Assembly: GCA_963803495.1 (NCBI GenBank)
Contig: CAWDMP010000002.1
Location: 3,162,001 to 3,226,000 of the forward strand
Length of the DNA: 64,000 nucleotides
Direction of reading: 5' to 3'
DNA from: Persicitalea sp963803495
Lineage (GTDB): Bacteria; Bacteroidota; Bacteroidia; Cytophagales; Spirosomataceae
In this document: positions 59,027 to 64,000 of the stretch, piece by piece
Position numbering within the stretch: the first letter of the stretch is position 1
How the letters are laid out: every line of letters starts with the position of its first letter
Notes under the pieces: model-generated
Databases searched by the model: none
Told to the model about the DNA's origin: nothing
The model's input: only the letters and a program-made list of their open reading frames with translations
Position numbers and translations under genes: made by a program

Positions 59027-60910
59027 ATGAACTACCTATCAGCAGAGAATATATCCAAATCGTTCGGGGAAAAGTGGTTGTTTAAAAACATCACTTTCGG
59101 CATGAGCCGGGGCGATAAAGTAGCGCTCATTGGCTCCAACGGCACTGGCAAGACGACCTTCATGAATATCCTGGCCGGCCTCGTTCCGCCCGATAGCGGT
59201 GAGGTGAATCTTCGCAGGGAGATCAGGATGGGGTACCTCGACCAAAGCCCCAACTTCGACGACGAACTGCCGGTCATGGAGGTAATCTTTGCGTCGTCCA
59301 ACCTGGTGGCCAGCGCCGTGAAGCGCTACGAACACGCTTTGGCCACGGGCGACAACGAAGGGCTGACGGAAATTTTGGAAGAGATGGACCAGCTGAAAGC
59401 CTGGGATTTCGAGGCGAAGGCCAAGGAAATTCTGGGGCGGCTGGGCATTCACGATGTCGACGCCCGCTTCGGGACGCTGTCGGGCGGGCAGCGCAAGCGC
59501 GTGGCCCTGGCCAAGGTACTACTCGAAGAGCCCGACCTGCTGCTGCTCGACGAGCCTACCAACCACCTGGACCTGGCGACCGTCGAGTGGCTCGAAATTC
59601 ACTTGAACACTCAGAATACCACGCTGCTCGTCGTGACGCACGACCGGTACTTCCTGGACAAGGTATGCAACAACGTGCTCGAAATCGACCATGGCTCGGC
59701 TTATACTTACAAGGGCAATTATGCTTATTTCCTGGAAAAAAAGTACGAACGCGAAGCGGTGGAGGCCGCCGAGATCGACAAGGCGCGCAACCTCATGCGC
59801 AAGGAATTGGACTGGATCCGGCGGCAGCCCAAGGCGCGGGGCACCAAGGCCAAGTACCGTGTGGATGCCTTTGAAGACCTGAAAGACAAAGCCAGCCAGA
59901 AGAAATTTGACAACCAAATGGAGCTCAACGTGCGCGCTACGCGGCTGGGCAGCAAGATTATCGAGCTGCAGAGCGTGGGCAAAGGCTACGACGGCCGCGA
60001 ACTTATCCATAATTTTGTGTACACCTTCCGCAAAGGCGACCGCATCGGGATCGTCGGGCCGAACGGCATGGGCAAGACGACGTTGCTGAAAATGATTACG
60101 GGCGAGGTGCGGCCCGACAACGGGCAGGTCGTGCGCGGCGACACGGTGCAGTTTGGGCACTACACCCAGTCGGACCTGGAATACCTGCCGGGGCAGCGCG
60201 TCATCGAACTGGTGAAAGACGTGGCGGAAGTCGTGCGGCTGGGTACCGGCCAGACGGTGATGGTTTCGAAACTGCTGGAAACGTTTTTGTTCACCCCGGA
60301 GAAGCAGTACGACTACATCGAGAAGCTCAGCGGCGGCGAGAAGCGGCGGTTGCAGCTATTGATGATGCTCCTCAAAGAGCCTAACTTCCTGATTCTTGAC
60401 GAGCCCACCAACGATCTCGACATCAGTAGCCTGAACGTGCTGGAAGAATTTCTGAGCAATTTTCCGGGCTGCCTGATGATCGTTTCGCACGACCGGTACT
60501 TCCTCGACCAGCTCGTAGATCACCTGTTCGTCTTCGAGGGCGATGGCCACATCCGCGATTTCCAGGGCAACTACTCCGACTACCGGCTGTGGCTGGAAGA
60601 AAAGGAAGCCGAGGAGCGACGCGCCCTGGCCGAAAGCAAAAATGCACCCGCCAAAGTGGAAGAAAAATCAGTGGCCGACAAGAAGGTAGAGAGTAGTGGC
60701 CGCAAGCTTTCCTTCAACGAACTGCGCGAGATGGAAACGCTGGAAGCCGATATGCCGAAAATGGAGAAGAAAAAGGCCGCTTTGCTCAAAAAGCTAACCG
60801 AAGGTGGTACCCACGAGGAGCTACTGGAATGGAGTCAGGGGATCGAGGAAATCAACGCGAGCGTTTCGGATATGGAAATGCGCTGGCTCGAACTTTCGGA
60901 AATTGCGTAG
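59027..60910 (+). CDS. ABC-F family ATPase (Uup-like)
   Basis: A 627-residue protein with two ABC ATPase domains and no membrane part. Domain 1: Walker A GSNGTGKTT, signature LSGGQRKRVALAKVLL, Walker B LLLLDEPTNHLD. Domain 2: GPNGMGKTT, LSGGEKRRLQLL, LILDEPTNDLD. Between them is the ABC-F linker with KELDWIRRQPKARGTKAKYR. A C-terminal coiled coil (ELREMETLEADMPKMEKKK) is typical of Uup-type members, which act on DNA or ribosomes. ATG at 59027 agrees with the promoter; a longer form is unlikely. The DedA gene follows 37 bases later. Confidence 0.9.
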   Translation: MNYLSAENISKSFGEKWLFKNITFGMSRGDKVALIGSNGTGKTTFMNILAGLVPPDSGEVNLRREIRMGYLDQSPNFDDELPVMEVIFASSNLVASAVKRYEHALATGDNEGLTEILEEMDQLKAWDFEAKAKEILGRLGIHDVDARFGTLSGGQRKRVALAKVLLEEPDLLLLDEPTNHLDLATVEWLEIHLNTQNTTLLVVTHDRYFLDKVCNNVLEIDHGSAYTYKGNYAYFLEKKYEREAVEAAEIDKARNLMRKELDWIRRQPKARGTKAKYRVDAFEDLKDKASQKKFDNQMELNVRATRLGSKIIELQSVGKGYDGRELIHNFVYTFRKGDRIGIVGPNGMGKTTLLKMITGEVRPDNGQVVRGDTVQFGHYTQSDLEYLPGQRVIELVKDVAEVVRLGTGQTVMVSKLLETFLFTPEKQYDYIEKLSGGEKRRLQLLMMLLKEPNFLILDEPTNDLDISSLNVLEEFLSNFPGCLMIVSHDRYFLDQLVDHLFVFEGDGHIRDFQGNYSDYRLWLEEKEAEERRALAESKNAPAKVEEKSVADKKVESSGRKLSFNELREMETLEADMPKMEKKKAALLKKLTEGGTHEELLEWSQGIEEINASVSDMEMRWLELSEIA

Positions 60911-60947
60911 TTTTAAGCGTCCGCAAACATCAACCTATCCGCACCAC

Positions 60948-61577
60948 ATGGATGCCATCGTCGAGTTTTTCCAGTATATTCTCAATTCCGAGGAAATAAT
61001 CCGTACCGGCGGACTGATCGTCATCCGGTGATCGTTTTTGCCGAAAACGGCCTTTTCTTCGCCTTCTTCCTGCCGGGCGACTACCTGGTGTTTCTGGCGG
61101 GCGTGTTTCTGCGGCACCAAAACGCTGGACGTGCCGATCTCGTTGCTGCTCACGAGCATGATTGCTGCCGCCATCCTCGGCTCACTCGTGGGGTACCTGT
61201 TCGGGCGGTTCTTTGGGGAAAAGCTCGAAACCCGCAAGGATTCTTTATTTTTCAAGAAAAAACACATCGAAACCACCCGCAAGTACTTCAACAAGTACGG
61301 CAGCCGGGCCTTGATCATCAGCCGTTTCCTGCCCATTGTGCGCACCTTTGCCCCGATCATCGCGGGATTGGTCAGGATGCGCTGGCCCAGCTTCATGACC
61401 TACAATGTCGTGGGTGGGATGATCTGGATTCTGGCGCTCACGGGTGGCGGTTTCCTCTTCGGCGAGCGCTTTCCCGGCATCGTGGACTACGTGCAGTACA
61501 TCGTGCTGTTCTTCCTGGCCGTCACGACCTTCACCGTCATCAAGGGGTACCTGAGCGCGCGAAAAGAGATGGAATAA
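60948..61577 (+). pseudogene. frameshifted DedA/SNARE-associated membrane protein
   Basis: Three frame segments encode one protein of about 210 residues. Segment one is MDAIVEFFQYILNSEEIIRT and GGLIVI. After a break near 61026 comes VIVFAENGLFFAFFLPGDYLVFLAGVFL. After a break near 61109 comes CGTKTLDVPISLLLTSMIAA, then LGSLVGYLFGRFFGEKL, FFKKKHIETTRKYFNKYG and SRALIISRFLPIVRTFAPIIAG, the signature of DedA proteins (membrane-lipid transporters or scramblases). Two breaks in a 630-base gene make a sequencing problem or recent decay likely. The first break is the only one in the window that is not a single extra base. Confidence 0.8.
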
Positions 61578-61615
61578 AGTGCGTTTTTTATCGCGCGTCA
61601 TCGACAGTTCAAAAG

Positions 61616-61645
61616 AAAAGGTCCCATCGTTCGACGGGACCTTTT
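61616..61645. terminator. hairpin terminator after dedA
   Basis: A 10-bp stem (AAAAGGTCCC with GGGACCTTTT) enclosing ATCGTTCGAC, 38 bases after the DedA stop. Confidence 0.8.
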
Positions 61646-61769
61646 CGCGTTTCGAGGTAAAAACGTTGCGCTTCTCCGAAACTTCGATTTAGACGGTGGA
61701 CTTTGTTTGCTACAAACCTCACGCCTCTCTGAGGCTCTTTCGAGTGTTCTTAGAGGACAAAGTAAGTAG

Positions 61770-61808
61770 CTAAACAAATAAACGCATCAACAAATAAACA
61801 ACAATTAC
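61770..61808. repeat. dispersed 39-bp intergenic repeat, copy 2
   Basis: 37/39 identical to 29523-29561. Its last bases include the stop codon of fabI (61805-61807 on the minus strand). Confidence 0.85.
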
Positions 61809-62620
61809 TTCCCCTGAATCATGTCCATCAACTCCTCCGAAATACCGGTCGTGGAGTACCCGCCATCGTGGAAAAGGTTTTGCATCGTGACCATGCGGGT
61901 AAGGTCCGAAAAGAGCGTGATGACGTAGTTGGCGCAATCGTTGGCGGTGGCATTGCCGAGCGGACTCATCTTGTCGGCAAACTCGAAGAACGAATCGAAA
62001 CCACCGATGCCGGTGCCCGCCGTGGTGGGCGTAGGCGATTGCGAGATGGTATTCACACGTACCTTTTTGGTTTTGGCGTAGCGGTAGCCGTAGCTGCGGG
62101 CGATGCTTTCCAGGATGGCCTTGGCATCGGCCATGTCGTTGTAAAACGGAAACGCCCGCTGCGCGGCGATGTACGACAGCGCGACCACAGAACCCCACTC
62201 CGCGATGGCGTCGAGTTTTTCGGCCGTTTGCAGGAACTTGTGCAGCGACATCGCCGACACGTCCACGCTTTTCATGTACCAGTCGTAGTTGAGGTTGTTG
62301 TACTCGCGGCCCTTGCGCACGTTGGGGCTCATCCCGATCGAGTGCAGCACGAAATCGACCTTGCCGCCAAGCGCGTCCATCGAGTCGGTGTACATTTTTT
62401 CCAGATCTTCCACCACCGTGGCGTCGGCCGGGAATATCTTGGCGTCGCACATTTCGGCCAATTCGTTGATGGCCCCCATGCGCATCGCGATCGGCGCATT
62501 GGTGAGCGTGAAGGTCGCGCCTTCTTCTTTGGCCTTCAAAGCCACTTTCCAGGCGATGGAGTTTTCGTCCAAAGCACCGGATATGATGCCTCTTTTTCCT
62601 GCTAATAAACCGTAAGCCAT
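61805..62620 (-). CDS. fabI: enoyl-[acyl-carrier-protein] reductase (NADH)
   Basis: A 271-residue SDR-like enzyme that reduces the enoyl-ACP double bond in fatty-acid elongation. It opens with GLLAGKRGIISGALDENSIAW, the atypical FabI nucleotide-binding loop. The catalytic Tyr-x6-Lys is FYNDMADAK, and later motifs are VRVNTISQSPTPTTAGTGI and SDLTRMVTMQNLFHDGGYSTTG. The length is normal. It is a single gene, with a promoter-like element 31 bases upstream and a repeat at its 3' end. Confidence 0.93.
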   Translation of the reverse strand: MAYGLLAGKRGIISGALDENSIAWKVALKAKEEGATFTLTNAPIAMRMGAINELAEMCDAKIFPADATVVEDLEKMYTDSMDALGGKVDFVLHSIGMSPNVRKGREYNNLNYDWYMKSVDVSAMSLHKFLQTAEKLDAIAEWGSVVALSYIAAQRAFPFYNDMADAKAILESIARSYGYRYAKTKKVRVNTISQSPTPTTAGTGIGGFDSFFEFADKMSPLGNATANDCANYVITLFSDLTRMVTMQNLFHDGGYSTTGISEELMDMIQGK

Positions 62621-62650
62621 AGTTTTTTCTAGGTAGTGTTTTTAAAAATA

Positions 62651-62658
62651 CAAAGTAA
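62651..62658 (-). promoter_or_regulatory. candidate -7 element TTACTTTG upstream of fabI
   Basis: On the minus strand, AAAATCCGTTACTTTG is identical to a string upstream of the GHL10 gene (38237-38252). It is one base from TAnnTTTG and 31 bases before the fabI ATG. Confidence 0.4.
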
Positions 62659-62688
62659 CGGATTTTTTCAGGTCGATGCCCTCACTAT

Positions 62689-63697
62689 TCACTCCACCGG
62701 CGCGACGGGCTTTATCATCAATACCTTTTCAAAAAAATCCTCAGTCGCGTGCTGCACACCGCGCCAGTCCTGCGACGTAAAATGCGAGGCGATCACGTGG
62801 TCGCCCGCGTCGGGGAAAGGCGCGCTCCACTTTCAGGGCATCGGGCGTGCCGAGCTTTGGGAACATATCCTGAATCGCCGCCACGGAAACGACCTGGTCC
62901 TGCTCCTTCTCATTTTTGTAGTAGTAACCCACAAAGGCAGGTACCGTTACCCGCGCGTACACATCGGGCCGCGACACGGCGTCGACGGTTTGCTGCAGCG
63001 TCATCAGGCCGTTGCTGCTATAGCTTTGGAGCCAGTAGTTGGCGCGTTCGCTCGAATCGGTGCTTACGCGGTGCTCGCCCACAGCGGCATCCAGAATCTG
63101 ACGGCCCCAGGGACGCGTAGCCAGCTTCATGGCCGGATTGGCAATCGCCATGCAGGGCGAGTAGAGCACGATGCCTTTCAGATCGGGATTATGAGCCGCC
63201 AGGTACACTGTCAGCAGTCCGCCCGCCGAGGTACCGATCACGATCACGCTGTCGCCGATGGCGCGGCCAATGGCCAGGGCGCGCTTGGCTCCGGCCACGA
63301 AATTTTCGGTCGTCAGGTCGTCGAAGGCGTTGGGGTCGGCGATGCCCGCGTCATGCAGGCGGGCCAGGTACAGGTTGGCCCCGAAGCGCTTCGCCAGGTT
63401 GCGGTGTACCGGGTCGCCCTCGGCCTGGCTTGCCCCGAAGCCATGGATGTAAACGATGCTGTACGGCGTTTTCTGCTTGTTGGCGGTATCGGCCCACACG
63501 ATCCGGGCCTCGTTGTTGGGTTTGAGGACGGGCGTGGTACCTTCGATGCTGTCGATTTCGGCTTCCAGCTCGGCCAGGTTCTGCGGTACGGCGGGCGGGG
63601 TTGGGTCGAGCGTGGCGTCGGGCACATCGGGCCCGGCGGCGTAAACCAGGACCAGCAGGCCGACGAGGGCCGCCGTCCAAAGGAGGAATTTCTTCAT
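62689..63697 (-). pseudogene. frameshifted alpha/beta hydrolase
   Basis: One protein of about 335 residues in two frames. The first (from ATG 63697) has a signal or anchor (LLWTAALVGLLVLVYA), the oxyanion region VYIHGFGASQAEGDPVHRNL and the nucleophile elbow IGTSAGG. After one extra G in the run at 62812-62815, the true frame continues DAGDHVIASHFTSQDW, giving the catalytic-triad His, and ends VAPVE at 62689. Without correction the product loses this His. A serine hydrolase acting on esters or lipids is plausible; the substrate is unknown. Confidence 0.75.
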
Positions 63698-63769
63698 TTT
63701 TTGAGGGTAGTTTGTTTTGGGGCGGGAAGTTAGGGGATTTTGGGTTGGAGCGCAAAAGTGGGCGACCCC

Positions 63770-64000
63770 CTACCGCGCCATCAGCGCTTCCAGTACCCGC
63801 TCCACTTCCGGCACGGGCATTTTTTCCACCAACCTGAAATGACCCTTCCCCGCCGGATCCCAATCGCTGACGCCGTTGTCGCGGGCGATGAAGCGGCCCT
63901 CTTCCAAATCGTAGTACTTTTCCGGGCCCTTGATCGCGACAAGCACGGCGGTTTGGTCCCAGCTCATGCGGCCGTCGGCGTCCTGCTCGTTCAGCGGGAT
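63770..64000 (-). CDS. nucleoside hydrolase family protein (C-terminal part, cut by window end)
   Basis: Only the last 76 residues are in the window. The segment RMSWDQTAVLVAIKG, then a YYDLEEGRF turn, DWDPAGKGHFRLVEKMPVPEVERVLEALM, is characteristic of the C-termini of Bacteroidota inosine-uridine-type nucleoside hydrolases, where the Asp of WDQT belongs to the calcium site of the family. The 5' part lies beyond 64000. The reading frame is open to the edge. Confidence 0.65.
   Translation of the reverse strand: MPLNEQDADGRMSWDQTAVLVAIKGPEKYYDLEEGRFIARDNGVSDWDPAGKGHFRLVEKMPVPEVERVLEALMAR

Noticed and set aside
62636..63733. A 365-codon plus-strand open frame opposite the alpha/beta hydrolase
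   Set aside because: The minus strand encodes hydrolase motifs on both sides of the frameshift; the antisense frame spans an intergenic region and has no motif.
1..64000. Search for tRNA, rRNA, riboswitches, insertion sequences and prophage genes
   Set aside because: No sequence with the required conserved segments or encoded proteins was recognised by eye; a covariance-model search could still find small RNAs.

Overview
The window looks like chromosomal DNA of a Bacteroidota bacterium, most likely order Cytophagales and probably Spirosomataceae-like (inference from gene content). Pointers are a GldH gliding lipoprotein, an ExbB-ExbD-ExbD-TonB operon carrying a PstS-like lipoprotein and a TPR protein, a eukaryote-type (GT3) glycogen synthase, DUF4301, DUF5916, DUF4136 and BatD proteins, lack of Shine-Dalgarno sequences, and several TAnnTTTG promoter elements. 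I saw no rRNA, tRNA, CRISPR array, prophage or insertion sequence. The word GGTACC (and GTAC generally) is strikingly common.

Layout. 1-9100: gldH, a LON-domain protein, an AI-2E permease, a frameshifted lipoprotein, an OmpR-type regulator, an exported protein, nuoN, a TraB/GumN protein, YqgE/AlgH and a gamma-carbonic anhydrase. 9100-15000 (minus strand): a small membrane protein, a siderophore-type TonB-dependent receptor, a DUF4198 protein, a DUF1080 protein and a signal-less NMT1/THI5-like protein. 15100-22650: a frameshifted zinc metalloprotease, a porin, a MNT-HEPN toxin-antitoxin-like pair with a nonsense codon in the HEPN gene, a beta-barrel protein, an McrB-like ATPase without McrC, and a small membrane protein. 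22650-31700: a giant FAD/Fe-S oxidoreductase, a cysteine-less TlpA-like protein, a DUF4136 lipoprotein, an aminotransferase-prephenate dehydrogenase pair, a Uma2 protein and a DUF3431 protein. 31800-45300: a DUF5916 protein, a frameshifted ferredoxin reductase, a second Uma2-like protein, DinB, a GHL10 glycosidase, glycogen synthase, DUF4301, UvrD/PcrA helicase and an S24 repressor. 46000-52300: the Ton energy-transduction operon. 52300-64000: BatD, chorismate synthase, ApbE, a Gfo/Idh/MocA-SUMF1 pair, an ABC-F ATPase, a frameshifted DedA, FabI, a frameshifted alpha/beta hydrolase and the end of a nucleoside hydrolase.

Two window-scale features stand out. First, intergenic spaces carry short iterated 'words'. 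One set lies directly after stop codons, always in the same orientation relative to the gene, so that convergent genes generate inverted repeats; another set lies directly before start codons. Second, five conserved genes contain seven reading-frame breaks (six of them one extra base) and a sixth carries a nonsense codon. This points either to indel errors in the assembly or to ongoing gene decay. No complete and plainly new defence or biosynthetic system is visible. The best leads are the Ton/PstS/TPR operon, the orphan McrB, the broken HEPN-MNT pair and the gene-terminal word repeats.
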